A DNA stretch of 64,000 nucleotides from Neobacillus niacini (GTDB taxonomy: Bacteria > Bacillota > Bacilli > Bacillales > Cytobacillaceae), in contig NZ_JAMBOB010000003.1 of NCBI RefSeq assembly GCF_023715415.1, positions 496,001-560,000 on the forward strand, written 5' to 3'. Numbering within the stretch: the first letter of the stretch is position 1; each line of letters starts with the position of its first letter. The position numbers were made by a program, and so were the translations under genes. The notes beneath the pieces are model-generated. The model had not been told where the DNA came from and did no database searches. It worked only from the letters and a program-made list of their open reading frames with translations. Positions 16,411 to 25,117 of this stretch are shown here, piece after piece.

Positions 16411-17535
16411 CTACAACCCCAGTATCTTTCTCTTCTTAGAGTCAAATTCATCTTGCGTCAAAATTCCGACATCGAGTAAGTCTTTAAGCTTCTTGACCGC
16501 CTCGATTTGCTCATCAAACGACATTTCTGTTTTTGATTCAGTTTGTGAGGCGTTCTGCGGGTTCAAACCATGAGCCGTATTGATTCCAAAAATCATACCT
16601 GCTCCATTCCCTAAACCATTGTCTTGAATGCCCTGTGCAATTTTTTGTTGAGCAGCAATATTTGAAGACCTTTGAGAATTATCTTCGAAGGCTTTAAGAT
16701 TCATTTTATTTGAAGAGTATTGTTTAACTAATTCTCTTGATTCAGGTGAAAATTCAATATTTTCAATACCCACTTTACCAATTTCAAAACCAAATCGTTC
16801 TTTCCATGTTCCAGCGTTTGAGTTGGCATCAGAAATTTTAGCAGCAATCTCATTAGCTTGTGATGGCAATTGTGAAATTCGATATTTTATCGAGAGGGAA
16901 TTTAATGCATCAACAAAAGATTGAAGAAATTCTGATAGCACCTGTGCTCTCGCTTTTCGATCATCGAATGAATAGTAATTGACATTTGCGGGTACATAGT
17001 TTTTAATGAATTTTTCTGCATCTACTATCTTTAAAGAAAATGAACCAAAAGCCATTATTTCAAGGTCAGTCCCATAAAATAAATCATGGTAAACGAGTGG
17101 CCCTTTTGTACCGAATTTTATACCACGAATTTCACGTAAATTTACGAAAGCGATTTGTTTTTGGTCGGATGTTTGCCCCCCATACCCAATTCTATCTTTT
17201 ACTTGTTTTAAAATAGAATTTGTAATTCCGTCACCATTAAAAATACTTTTTTGACCATTTCGATATTCATATCCGCCGGGAGTTGTAATAATTTCTTCAA
17301 TACCGGATTGACTAAAAATGAAAGCAGATGTATTTTCAGGGATATAAATTTTTGAACCATTTGAAATAACACCGTTTGAACCATTATAGTTTGAACCACG
17401 AACTTTTTCTGTTTGTTTCAAGATACCCGGAGATACAACAGTATGCTCATCAAAATGACCGACAGTGATAATTGTTTTCCATTGATCAGCGAATGTTCCG
17501 CCAATAGCACCTTTAAACGTTTGAATGATACCCAT
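16411..17535 (-). CDS. SPFH-domain protein with C-terminal SHOCT motif (YdjI-like)
   Basis: This 374-residue protein starts FKGAIGGTFADQWKTIITVG, typical of the YdjI/virion-core-like SPFH family. The SPFH core spans about residues 30-260. The C-terminus is a SHOCT helix pair (EAVKKLKDLLDVGILTQDEF, then KKRKILGL). In B. subtilis YdjI belongs to the pspA-linked ydjFGHI envelope-stress operon. Here only the zinc-ribbon partner is adjacent; no PspA gene is nearby and I see no SigW promoter. AAGAGGTGAATATAAA precedes the ATG. Confidence 0.8.
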   Translation of the reverse strand: MGIIQTFKGAIGGTFADQWKTIITVGHFDEHTVVSPGILKQTEKVRGSNYNGSNGVISNGSKIYIPENTSAFIFSQSGIEEIITTPGGYEYRNGQKSIFNGDGITNSILKQVKDRIGYGGQTSDQKQIAFVNLREIRGIKFGTKGPLVYHDLFYGTDLEIMAFGSFSLKIVDAEKFIKNYVPANVNYYSFDDRKARAQVLSEFLQSFVDALNSLSIKYRISQLPSQANEIAAKISDANSNAGTWKERFGFEIGKVGIENIEFSPESRELVKQYSSNKMNLKAFEDNSQRSSNIAAQQKIAQGIQDNGLGNGAGMIFGINTAHGLNPQNASQTESKTEMSFDEQIEAVKKLKDLLDVGILTQDEFDSKKRKILGL

Positions 17536-17676
17536 TTTATATTCACCTCTTATATCTAATAATTGTTGGACAGTAACGCTATACTATGTGAAACAAAAAG
17601 TACAGGACACACTTGGACGGTTTTCTTGTGTTAAATTCACCCCATAAGAAAACCTCATTTCTCTTAAATCTCCTTA

Positions 17677-17985
17677 TTAGTTGTTGTAAAGAGGCTTGTC
17701 CTTTTCATTTTTCCATTTTACATACTGCTCACGCATGCATGCTCCACAAGGTCTATAACCAGCCGCAATAGCTGTCTCCTCATCAGCAAAAAAAACTCGA
17801 TATTTTTCATATCCACCTATTTTTAGTGCACGAATAGCAGCATGACAATCAAAACGCCCATAAATTTTGCTTTTGCGATTTCCTCCCAACAATCCTGGAG
17901 TTTCACTCACATATGGGATATTATCTGCTCCTAAAAGTGTATAGGTTTTGGGTTGACCTGCTGATATCTTATTAATATTTCCCAC
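17677..17985 (-). CDS. Ada-type zinc-binding protein
   Basis: The 102 residues contain an Ada-like metal-binding fold: FDCHAAI, VFFADEETAIAAGYRPCGAC, with cysteines in the positions of the Ada zinc site. It lacks the methyltransferase and AraC domains, so it is a small stand-alone zinc protein. GTG 17985 is my preferred start: AAGGTGAT lies seven bases upstream and the broken paralogue at 60300-60605 starts at the same place; ATG 17994 is the alternative. Confidence 0.7.
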   Translation of the reverse strand: MGNINKISAGQPKTYTLLGADNIPYVSETPGLLGGNRKSKIYGRFDCHAAIRALKIGGYEKYRVFFADEETAIAAGYRPCGACMREQYVKWKNEKDKPLYNN

Positions 17986-18342
17986 CTTACTCATCACCTT
18001 CAATTCAATATTAATAATTTTTCCGGCTTAATATACCCAGTCTCTAAATTAGATTCTATAGGAATATCAAACCTATCATTATATGTATATAATAAACTGG
18101 TATTTATACTTACAATATTCGATATAATAGGTCATTTTTCCTCTATACTGTTTCATATTACTCCCATAATGTGAGTCCAATGAAAAACGTCCCAAGTGTG
18201 ACGAGTTCTACTTGGGACGTTTTCGTTTATTCATAACAGGAACTTAAATCAATGGGCAAGTTAAGGTTTCTAGTACTTGTTCAATTGTAACTTTATTCTC
18301 TGTAAAGAAATAAAAAGCAACTTCATGATTCCCTCAACCCTT
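17986..18342. other. Intergenic, one terminator
   Basis: Apart from the strong hairpin at 18184-18223 nothing gene-like is seen. Confidence 0.5.
18184..18223. terminator. Bidirectional terminator
   Basis: A perfect 14-bp stem (AAAACGTCCCAAGT and its complement) with a 12-base loop has T-tracts on both sides. It lies downstream of the RraB-like gene. Confidence 0.8.
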
Positions 18343-18663
18343 CTAATCTACAAAAACGCCCCAACCGTCAGCATAACCACCATGTGGTTTACTTAAATCA
18401 TTTAATTTCTTCTGTATTTTAATTAATTCATTATAATGTAATAACATTCTTTTAGAGCAAGAACATGCCCACTCTTCCGTTTCGTCGTCTTGCTCTAAGA
18501 AACAATTGAACCCTTCTTCTTTTAGTACTTTCGATAATTTTTCACCTGTTACTTTATTAGGCACGGCAACAAAGAATTCTACTGAGTGTTGTTTTTTAAA
18601 ATCTAATCCATCTTTATATAGACTATGTAAAGCATTTCCATCAGCGTCGTTTGGAAACTTCAT
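18343..18663 (-). CDS. RraB/DUF695-like regulator of RNase E inhibitor family
   Basis: The 106-residue protein has the RraB family pattern: SVEFFVAVPNKVTGEKLSKV, EEWACSCSKRMLLHYNEL and the end HGGYADGWGVFVD. In E. coli RraB inhibits RNase E; Bacillus lacks RNase E, so the role here is unknown. ATG 18663 is chosen because GGAGGAAAAACAA lies directly upstream; the ATG at 18678 overlaps that ribosome site. Confidence 0.8.
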   Translation of the reverse strand: MKFPNDADGNALHSLYKDGLDFKKQHSVEFFVAVPNKVTGEKLSKVLKEEGFNCFLEQDDETEEWACSCSKRMLLHYNELIKIQKKLNDLSKPHGGYADGWGVFVD

Positions 18664-18728
18664 TTGTTTTTCCTCCATTTTCTAGTACATTCATTGTTTT
18701 CATTCTATATTCATAAAGTAATGTACTA

Positions 18729-18947
18729 TTATTCAATAAATCTGGCCACATTTTTTCCGCACTTTTTACAGCTCCCCTCAAGAGCAATACTTGGAGGAGA
18801 TTCTTTGACGACATAATTTTCTATTTGAACAACATCACTACAAAAACTACACCAAACATTTCGTTCCAGTTTTTTGCGCATATCTGCAGGAATAGCAAGC
18901 CATTTCTTATTTGCTGAAAACGAGATCGTTTCTTCATTATGTTTCAT
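18729..18947 (-). CDS. Small zinc-ribbon protein
   Basis: This 72-residue protein has two CxxC knuckles, WCSFC near residue 32 and CKKCG near residue 60, consistent with one zinc ribbon. GAGGAGGAACGAAT precedes ATG. It lies between the RraB-like gene and a GIY-YIG gene on the same strand, with no recognised partner. Confidence 0.65.
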   Translation of the reverse strand: MKHNEETISFSANKKWLAIPADMRKKLERNVWCSFCSDVVQIENYVVKESPPSIALEGSCKKCGKNVARFIE

Positions 18948-19068
18948 ATTCGTTCCTCCTCATCATCTTTCTTTTTTTACAGGCATATCAACCTCAATAG
19001 TAATATCCGCCGTATTAAAAGTTTCTAAACTAGTTGTGAAAAAAATGATATAAGGGCTGCACCAATTA

Positions 19069-19422
19069 TTACTTTTTTTGGTGATAACCATGTTCTCCAT
19101 ATGGTTGTAACTTTTCTAGCCATTCTTCTTCAAGTGCCAATAAAGCTTCTTTTTCGTTAAAATAGGGTCCATCATCTTTTTTCAATTTTTCGAGGATGTC
19201 AATCGTAAAAGCATCTCTTCCGTACTGGTTCCACTCTTTTTGCAGCTCTTTATTGGTGGTGTACCCATTTGTTTCGAGCATAAATTTTATTCCATTTAGA
19301 GTTTTTAAGTTTTTCGTACTTCCAACCAATAGTTTATTCTTGATTGTATTCTTTATCTGATAGATTCCCGCTTCAACGGATGTTTCCTTAAATTGTTGTT
19401 TCAACTCTTTTTTGCGATCCAT
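19069..19422 (-). CDS. GIY-YIG-like domain protein with altered active site
   Basis: The 117-residue protein has the fold signature GIYQIKN..NKLLVGSTKNL and LQKEWNQYGRDAFTIDILE. The second motif reads LVG instead of YIG and the usual catalytic Arg after the NL segment is not seen (NLKTLNGIKFML), so nuclease activity is doubtful. ATG 19422 has AGGTG six bases upstream. It follows a DUF2087 regulator by about 20 bases and is probably its operon partner. Confidence 0.7.
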   Translation of the reverse strand: MDRKKELKQQFKETSVEAGIYQIKNTIKNKLLVGSTKNLKTLNGIKFMLETNGYTTNKELQKEWNQYGRDAFTIDILEKLKKDDGPYFNEKEALLALEEEWLEKLQPYGEHGYHQKK

Positions 19423-19444
19423 TTTATTCACCTACTCATTTCAT

Positions 19445-20191
19445 TTACTTTTTTAACCAATAACTACTTCCATCTGATTTACGTTCTAAAAAACCGTATT
19501 CGACTAAATATCTTCTAATTAATACATAATCCTCATAAAAGCCTTTTAGAATCTGGTTTAATTCCTGTTCATCATACTGGTAATCCATTTTTAAGTGGTT
19601 AGAAATTTCTCTTAGGACAATAAGTCTTTGTTTTTCTTTTTGGGGAAACTTCGTTAATACTCCATCTAAAAAGTATTTATTCACCAATTTCTCTTGTTCA
19701 TCTTGCGTAATGTTATATCGCTCATCTATCATTGTGGCTGTCTTGTGCACGGTTACAAAAGCTGGTGCATATTCATCTTTTTCTTTCAGTAATTCCATCA
19801 TAGCCAAAAAAGTCTTTGCCTGACGTTCCTTTTCTTTTAAAGCAAAACGATGATGACGAATAGTAGACACACTTCCAATACCCAATTCCTTTTGAATTTC
19901 TTTGTCATTTTTCCCCTGATAAAAAAGGGATAATAGTTTCTTTTGATGTTCAGTAAGACCGGTAAGTTTCTTATCCATCCCAAGTAAATAGTCAAATATC
20001 GATACGTGGATACGTTCAATATGAATTCGCATATACCGTTCAGCTTCAAATAATTTATTTTCAAAAGGATAAACAATCCCTTTTTCTATCTTTTCACCAC
20101 ATACTAGACAAGTAAATGAATCACAGTCTTGAATATACCCCTTTTTCAGTTCATCGAATGAGGCATTCCAAAAAACATTTGATATTTCCAT
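19445..20191 (-). CDS. LuxR-type HTH regulator with C-terminal DUF2087
   Basis: The 248-residue protein has an N-terminal C2H2-like part (CLVCGEKI...HIERIH), a LuxR-type helix-turn-helix (LTEHQKKLLSLFYQGKNDKE, then LGIGSVSTIRHHRF) near residues 80-120, and a DUF2087 domain at the end (KYFLDGVLTKFPQKEKQRL ... YLVEYGFLERKSDG). DUF2087 regulators often sit beside GIY-YIG genes, as here. ATG 20191 (MEISNVFWN) is preferred; the upstream extension lacks a ribosome site. Confidence 0.8.
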   Translation of the reverse strand: MEISNVFWNASFDELKKGYIQDCDSFTCLVCGEKIEKGIVYPFENKLFEAERYMRIHIERIHVSIFDYLLGMDKKLTGLTEHQKKLLSLFYQGKNDKEIQKELGIGSVSTIRHHRFALKEKERQAKTFLAMMELLKEKDEYAPAFVTVHKTATMIDERYNITQDEQEKLVNKYFLDGVLTKFPQKEKQRLIVLREISNHLKMDYQYDEQELNQILKGFYEDYVLIRRYLVEYGFLERKSDGSSYWLKK

Positions 20192-20546
20192 CCTACTAAC
20201 ACACCCTATCCAATTTAAAGAAATGCAAACATGAATGTAATTCGTTTGTTTTTCTATAAACAAATTACAATACCGTTTGGGTTATGTCAACAAAAAAACG
20301 AACAAAATTATTGTTTCACATATGAATAAGCAAACAATATTTTATTACGTTTATGAAATAGTAAGGAGGGATTGTTAGGATGCCTTTATTCGTATTCTAA
20401 AACCAGTCTATTAAAATTTGTATTAGATTCTTAAAGGATAAAATACACAAAAACAGACGATGCAATGAACAGCGTCTGTTTTGTAGCACTTTTGGTTCTT
20501 TATTCTACAAACCTCGACATATACCGGGTGGAGACAGGCACAAAAT
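20192..20546. other. Intergenic region with a 6-codon open frame
   Basis: A plus-strand start ATG at 20380 is preceded by AAGGAGGG and reads MPLFVF before TAA at 20398-20400. Besides this and the terminator at 20450-20482 there is nothing gene-like. A scrap GAGACAGGCACAAAATCT lies at 20531-20548. Confidence 0.4.
20450..20482 (-). terminator. Terminator downstream of nfeD
   Basis: AAAACAGACG/CGTCTGTTTT 10-bp perfect stem; the minus-strand side continues TTTTTGTG. It lies about 65 bases past the nfeD stop. Confidence 0.7.
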
Positions 20547-21869
20547 CTAATCCATATTTGGTATTTCTCTTACAATAATTCGGGACCCTTCTGCCCTCAC
20601 CACTTTTACTTTGGATCCTTGGCCAATAAAGCCACCTTCACTTACAGCATCTAGCCTTTCGTCTTCAATGACGATGGTACCAGATGGCCGTAGGACTGTT
20701 AACGCATCCCCAACCAGTCCGATTAATTCTAAACGGCTTTTATTTGCGATATAACCACTTTCTGTATTCGTGGTATGTGTTAAAATGAGCTTGTTAAACA
20801 GACGCAATTTTTTACCAAAGATCTTAATCATTAAACTAGAAATCAAGATGGAAACAATAATGGCCACTAGCAGGGATATACCCATATAAACTGGATTATC
20901 TGCTGCCAAAAAGAAACTTGCAACAATTGCGATAAAGCCGAGGATCCCTGCAATACCACCTGATATAAACAACTCTAATAGTATTAGGGCGAGCCCGATT
21001 ATAAATAGGATAAGGCTTTCATAACCTGTAAGCCCCGCAACGAGATGTCCATAAAAAAACAGCAGCAAGGATGACACTCCGGTAAACCCGAAAACACCGA
21101 AACCAGGTGAGAATAATTCCAATACGAGACCTAGAAGTCCAATCGTTAGTAACATCGAATAAACAAATGGATTCGTGATAAAGCGGGCAATTTTTTCAGC
21201 CATGCTTACTTCAAGCGTTCGTACATCCGCTTCGGGGTATCCGAGTAATTCAAGCAGTTCATCAAGATTGTTAACAATTCCTTCAGCGTATTTGACCTCT
21301 ACAGCCTGTTCGGAGGTTAATGTTAGTAATTTTCCTTTTTCGGCTCCGTACTTTGGTAAATCAACATTTTCATCCGCCATTGCCAGTGCATAAATGGGAT
21401 CTCGGTCAGCATGCATTGCTGCGTTTTTCATTTCGGCAAACCAATAGGATTCCGCTTTCTTTCCAGCAGTATTCCCTTGCTGGTCAATGATAGCAGCCGC
21501 TCCCATCGTCCCCCCTTTCACCATGTAGATTTCATCCATATTTAATGAAATATATGCACCCGCGGATAACGCTCGGTTATTAATAAAAGCTACTGTCTTT
21601 GTTTTCGTGGAAGTAAGCAGCTTGCCAATATCTACAGCAGCATCAACGGCTCCACCAGGGGTATTGATTTCAAAAATAATCACGTCCGCATTTTCATTCT
21701 CAGCACTTTCAACGGCTCTTTTCAAATAGGCGTACAATCCCTTTTCAACTGTTTCTTCAATCGGTACAACATAGACAACTTCTCCTTTCGCAGAGCTGTC
21801 CACTGGGAGCAGCATAAGCATAAAGCCAAATATCAATGAAAAACAAGCAACGATCCGTATACCTACCAC
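20547..21869 (-). CDS. NfeD-family (YqeZ-like) membrane serine protease homologue
   Basis: The 440 residues show a signal anchor (1-25), a ClpP/SppA-like periplasmic-type domain (EINTPGGAVDAA, then NNRALSAGAYISL with the presumed catalytic Ser, and GGTMGAAAIID), four membrane helices (about 240-360) and a C-terminal OB-like NfeD domain. Long NfeD proteins work with SPFH flotillin-like proteins; here hflC-hflK lie immediately upstream (130-base gap), in place of floA. GTG 21869 follows AAGGGAG. A hairpin in the gap (21937-21964) could reduce read-through. Confidence 0.85.
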   Translation of the reverse strand: MVGIRIVACFSLIFGFMLMLLPVDSSAKGEVVYVVPIEETVEKGLYAYLKRAVESAENENADVIIFEINTPGGAVDAAVDIGKLLTSTKTKTVAFINNRALSAGAYISLNMDEIYMVKGGTMGAAAIIDQQGNTAGKKAESYWFAEMKNAAMHADRDPIYALAMADENVDLPKYGAEKGKLLTLTSEQAVEVKYAEGIVNNLDELLELLGYPEADVRTLEVSMAEKIARFITNPFVYSMLLTIGLLGLVLELFSPGFGVFGFTGVSSLLLFFYGHLVAGLTGYESLILFIIGLALILLELFISGGIAGILGFIAIVASFFLAADNPVYMGISLLVAIIVSILISSLMIKIFGKKLRLFNKLILTHTTNTESGYIANKSRLELIGLVGDALTVLRPSGTIVIEDERLDAVSEGGFIGQGSKVKVVRAEGSRIIVREIPNMD

Positions 21870-21936
21870 TTCTGTTCGCTCCCTTCTATTTATGTTTCTC
21901 CTAAAAACACCTTTTTCTTACCAGACAGGACAAACC

Positions 21937-21964
21937 CTGCTACACCGAAGCAAATAGCAGGGCA
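21937..21964 (-). terminator. Hairpin between hflC and nfeD
   Basis: CCCTGCTA/TAGCAGGG stem with 12-base loop; only a weak T-tract follows, so it may attenuate, not stop, transcription into nfeD. Confidence 0.45.
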
Positions 21965-21998
21965 TTACCATTCATTTAACTTGTTGGTATATATATGA

Positions 21999-22934
21999 TT
22001 AATCTGTATATCCCATCAACAAACCTGCATAAGGGGAGTCGGATGGAAGGACGATAACAGTCTCGTCATTAATCGTCTTTTTGTACGATTCTAAAGTTCG
22101 GAACATGGAATAAAAGGTTGGGTCTTTTGAGAACGCCTGATTATAGATTCTCGCTGCCTCAGCTTCCCCTTCAGCACGAATACCTTCTGCTTCAGCTTTC
22201 GCTTTAGATAGCAATTCCTTCACTTCGCGATCCGTATCAGCTTCTATTCTATTCTTTTCTGCATCACCCATAGACAGATATTCCTGTGCTTTCGATTCTC
22301 GTTCAGAAATCATTCTTGTGAATACAGACTGTTCATTCTCCGAAGGTAAATCTGTGCGCTTCATCCTTACGTCCGTAACCACAATCCCATAATGGTCTTT
22401 TCCGAGAAGGTCATTCACCTTTTCAGTGATCCGATCATTTAAAGAACCACGTGAAGATTTTTCATCATTAATAATTTCATCATAGTTTAACTGTCCGAGC
22501 TCGGAACGAACGACGGAGTAAATAAATTCCTCCATTCGGGATTCTGCTTTTTCAACGGTCCTAGCATTGGTGATCATCTTTTTCGGATCTTCAATTCTCC
22601 AAATGGCATAGTTATCGATGAGCATCCGTTTCTTATCCTTGGTGTTAATCTCAGCTTCGGTAACATCATACGTCATTTGATATTTTGGCAGAGTCGTGAC
22701 ACTTTGAATGAACGGAACTTTATAGGTTAACCCTGGGGTTTTCACAATCCGTACCACTTCACCAAACTGCCGAATCACTTTATACTGGCCTTCTTTCACA
22801 ACTATGAGGTTTAAAAGGAATACCCCTAAGAGGACGATTACGATGATGATAAAGATGCCTATTTTTTTGTAGTTCCGCCAGTTGAATTTTTTTGGGCCAC
22901 GACCCTCTATGTTGACTACATTGTCATTACTCAT
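21999..22934 (-). CDS. hflC: HflC-like SPFH protein
   Basis: The 311-residue protein has a short basic N-terminus, one membrane helix (about 28-50), an SPFH domain (KEGQYKVIRQFGEVVRIVKT, TPGLTYKVPFIQSV) and an Ala/Glu-rich C-terminal helix. HflK and HflC form the cage around FtsH in bacteria that have them. ATG 22934 is preferred over 22955: GGAAGTG lies before it and it overlaps the hflK stop by eight bases (ATGAGTAA), giving translational coupling. Confidence 0.9.
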   Translation of the reverse strand: MSNDNVVNIEGRGPKKFNWRNYKKIGIFIIIVIVLLGVFLLNLIVVKEGQYKVIRQFGEVVRIVKTPGLTYKVPFIQSVTTLPKYQMTYDVTEAEINTKDKKRMLIDNYAIWRIEDPKKMITNARTVEKAESRMEEFIYSVVRSELGQLNYDEIINDEKSSRGSLNDRITEKVNDLLGKDHYGIVVTDVRMKRTDLPSENEQSVFTRMISERESKAQEYLSMGDAEKNRIEADTDREVKELLSKAKAEAEGIRAEGEAEAARIYNQAFSKDPTFYSMFRTLESYKKTINDETVIVLPSDSPYAGLLMGYTD

Positions 22935-23895
22935 TTTTTTCACTTCCTTCCTCATTTGTCTTTGGCTGCTGTTCTTTTTCCAAAGGTCTGATTGGGAAAT
23001 ATTTCAATGTATCTCCATTATCGTTCATAATATAAATTTCAGCATTAGGGAGAACCTGTTCAAGCGTTTCCAAAATTAAACGCTCACGAGTAATGTCAGG
23101 ATTGGTACGATATTCTTCGTACAATTTATTGAATACGGAAACATCCCCTCTTGCTGTTTCTATCCTTGCTGCTTTATCACCTTTGGCTGCTGAATCTATG
23201 GCAGCCACTTCCCCTTTGGCTTCATTGGTCCGCTTGTTTCGATATTTCCCTGCTTCATTAATCTTTGTATTCATCGTTTCACGGGCATCTGTAACATTTG
23301 TAAATGCCTTTCTTACCTCATCATTGGGCAGCTCCACATCCTGAAGCTTAACCGCAAGTATCGAAATCCCGATATCGTATTTTTCTACCAATGTAGATAA
23401 CAAATCCCGGACATCCGCTTCAATTTCAGCCTTTCCAGAGGTTAGGGCGTCATCAATTTTCGAACTGCCGATAATACTTCTTAAAGATGCAGATGTAGCA
23501 TTATACAATATTTCTTCTGGATGTTCAGCATTGAACAAATATTTGGCTGGCTCGGTTATTTTCCATTGGACGACCAGGTCCGCTAAAACGATATTTTCAT
23601 CACCAGTAATCATTTTCGTTTCATTTGGAAACTCTTTTATTTCCCCATCTTTCTCTTCATAACCGAATTGTAGACTAAAGGTTTCCTTTGATAACGTTTC
23701 AACGGATTGAATTGGCCATGGCAGCTTAAAATGCAGCCCAGGTTCGTTTACTCCCTCTTCAACCTTACCAAAGGTAATAATAACGGCTTGCTCACTTTCA
23801 TCGACCGTATACCAAGTGGTAAAAGCAACAATAACGAGGATGGCGCCTAAAACAATAAGTCCAACGGTTTTGTAGATTCTATTTATATTTCCCAT
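22927..23895 (-). CDS. hflK: HflK-like SPFH protein
   Basis: The 322 residues carry one membrane helix (about 11-28), an SPFH domain (DESEQAVIITFGKVEEGVNE, PGLHFKLPWPIQSVETL) and a helical tail with an HflK-type end (VLPNAEIYIMNDNGDTLKYF). GAGGGGGAGACAGC precedes ATG. It is the first gene of hflK-hflC and probably nfeD. A near-perfect SigW-type promoter lies 38 bases upstream, suggesting induction by membrane-active agents. Confidence 0.9.
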   Translation of the reverse strand: MGNINRIYKTVGLIVLGAILVIVAFTTWYTVDESEQAVIITFGKVEEGVNEPGLHFKLPWPIQSVETLSKETFSLQFGYEEKDGEIKEFPNETKMITGDENIVLADLVVQWKITEPAKYLFNAEHPEEILYNATSASLRSIIGSSKIDDALTSGKAEIEADVRDLLSTLVEKYDIGISILAVKLQDVELPNDEVRKAFTNVTDARETMNTKINEAGKYRNKRTNEAKGEVAAIDSAAKGDKAARIETARGDVSVFNKLYEEYRTNPDITRERLILETLEQVLPNAEIYIMNDNGDTLKYFPIRPLEKEQQPKTNEEGSEKNE

Positions 23896-23932
23896 GCTGT
23901 CTCCCCCTCTTTCTATAAGTCTATAGCTTTAT

Positions 23933-23958
23933 TACGGCTACTTTACAAAAAAGTTTCA
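23933..23958 (-). promoter_or_regulatory. SigW-type promoter of hflK-hflC
   Basis: On the minus strand TGAAAC (23958-23953), exactly 16 bases, then CGTA (23936-23933). This equals the B. subtilis SigW consensus TGAAAC-N16-CGTA. Transcription would begin around 23926, about 30 bases before the ATG. Confidence 0.75.
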
Positions 23959-24070
23959 ATATTTAATAAATAGTAGAAAAGTATTCATAGGATGTTTCTT
24001 TAACGTAACCTCCGTTACATCCCCGCCGAGCTCCTCATCCTATAAAACTTTATTGATTCTAAACATGAAG

Positions 24071-24099
24071 TTTACAATACATTAATAATCTGTTGATAT
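24071..24099 (+). promoter_or_regulatory. SigA-type promoter of the HAD gene
   Basis: TTTACA at 24071-24076 and TGATAT at 24094-24099 with a 17-base spacer, about 35 bases before the ATG. Confidence 0.5.
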
Positions 24100-24133
24100 G
24101 ATTGGGTTATCACCGAATGAGGGGGAAGCGTAA

Positions 24134-24931
24134 ATGAACGTACGTGCAGTATTTATTGATATGGATGGTACACTACTTAAAGCCTCAAACGAAATTTCCC
24201 GCAGAAATAAGGAAGCTATTTATAAACTTATTAACCAAGGAGTCCAAGTGTTTCTTGCTACAGGAAGACACTATGAGGTAACGGCTCCCTATCATAAAGA
24301 AATTGGTTTACGAACTCCGATGATTTGTTTGAATGGTGCTTCTATCCACGATGCAGAGTCAGGAAGAGCTTTGCAAATGAACACAGTCCGATTGAACGAA
24401 GAAAGGTTCCACCAGATGACCGCTGAACATCCTTGTAATGTTATGATCCATACAGCAAATGGGCTTTATTGTAAGAAAACGGATGAAGAAATTGATTATT
24501 GGACAAAAATTGGGCAATGTCCGCCACAGTATATTGGAGATTTAAGACAGGCGAATTATCAGGATGTTTTAAAATATAGCGTACGAACAGGTATTTCAAG
24601 CCCTGAATTATCCGCCTATTTTAAAAACGAAGCTGAAGTCATCAATTGGAATGACGGGTTTGAGCTACTTGCCCCAAATGTTTCGAAATGGTCTGCTATC
24701 AAGAGCTTGCTCCGCAAATTACGAATTAGTCCACTTGAAGTTGTAACGATTGGAGACGGACCCAATGATATCGAAATGCTTCGTCAAGCAGGTACTGGTG
24801 TTGCTATGGGGAACGCTAGCGAAGAGATAAAAACCGTTGCTGATTTTGTTACCGGACACCATGAAAATGATGGATTAGCTGAGTTTATTGAGCACTATCT
24901 TTATAAATCGTACAAATCAAATGTGATTTAA
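24134..24931 (+). CDS. Cof-type HAD-superfamily phosphatase
   Basis: The 265-residue protein has HAD motif I FIDMDGTLL (nucleophile D9, acid D11), motif II ATGR, motif III Lys region, and motif IV TIGDGPNDIEMLRQAGTGVA, as well as a C2B cap between. Such enzymes dephosphorylate sugar phosphates or cofactors such as PLP and FMN in the cytoplasm. GAGGGGGAAGCGTAA precedes ATG. It is a single-gene unit with a terminator downstream. Confidence 0.9.
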   Translation: MNVRAVFIDMDGTLLKASNEISRRNKEAIYKLINQGVQVFLATGRHYEVTAPYHKEIGLRTPMICLNGASIHDAESGRALQMNTVRLNEERFHQMTAEHPCNVMIHTANGLYCKKTDEEIDYWTKIGQCPPQYIGDLRQANYQDVLKYSVRTGISSPELSAYFKNEAEVINWNDGFELLAPNVSKWSAIKSLLRKLRISPLEVVTIGDGPNDIEMLRQAGTGVAMGNASEEIKTVADFVTGHHENDGLAEFIEHYLYKSYKSNVI

Positions 24932-24964
24932 AGTTTTATACAATAATATTTTCAATACAAAATG

Positions 24965-25006
24965 ACAGGTATGAACTATTTTGTTAGATTCATACCTGTT
25001 TTTTTA
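24965..25006 (+). terminator. Terminator of the HAD gene
   Basis: ACAGGTATGAA/TTCATACCTGT 11-bp stem followed by TTTTTTT. Confidence 0.9.
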
Positions 25007-25013
25007 TTCCGTA

Positions 25014-25064
25014 GTAAAAAAAGACACTCACAAACATTGATATATCAACATTTGTGAGTGTCTT
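25014..25064 (-). terminator. Terminator of the lamin-tail protein gene
   Basis: Perfect 14-bp stem (25021-25034 with 25051-25064) followed on the minus strand by TTTTTTT; 54 bases past the stop. Confidence 0.9.
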
Positions 25065-25117
25065 AACGTTTCTTAATTTATCTCATTTTACCTCTACAAA
25101 TATAATGCCATATCCTT

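Noticed and set aside
16411..17640. SigW promoter for the YdjI-like operon
   Set aside because: TGAAAC occurs nearby (17587-17592) but on the plus strand and without CGTA at the right distance.
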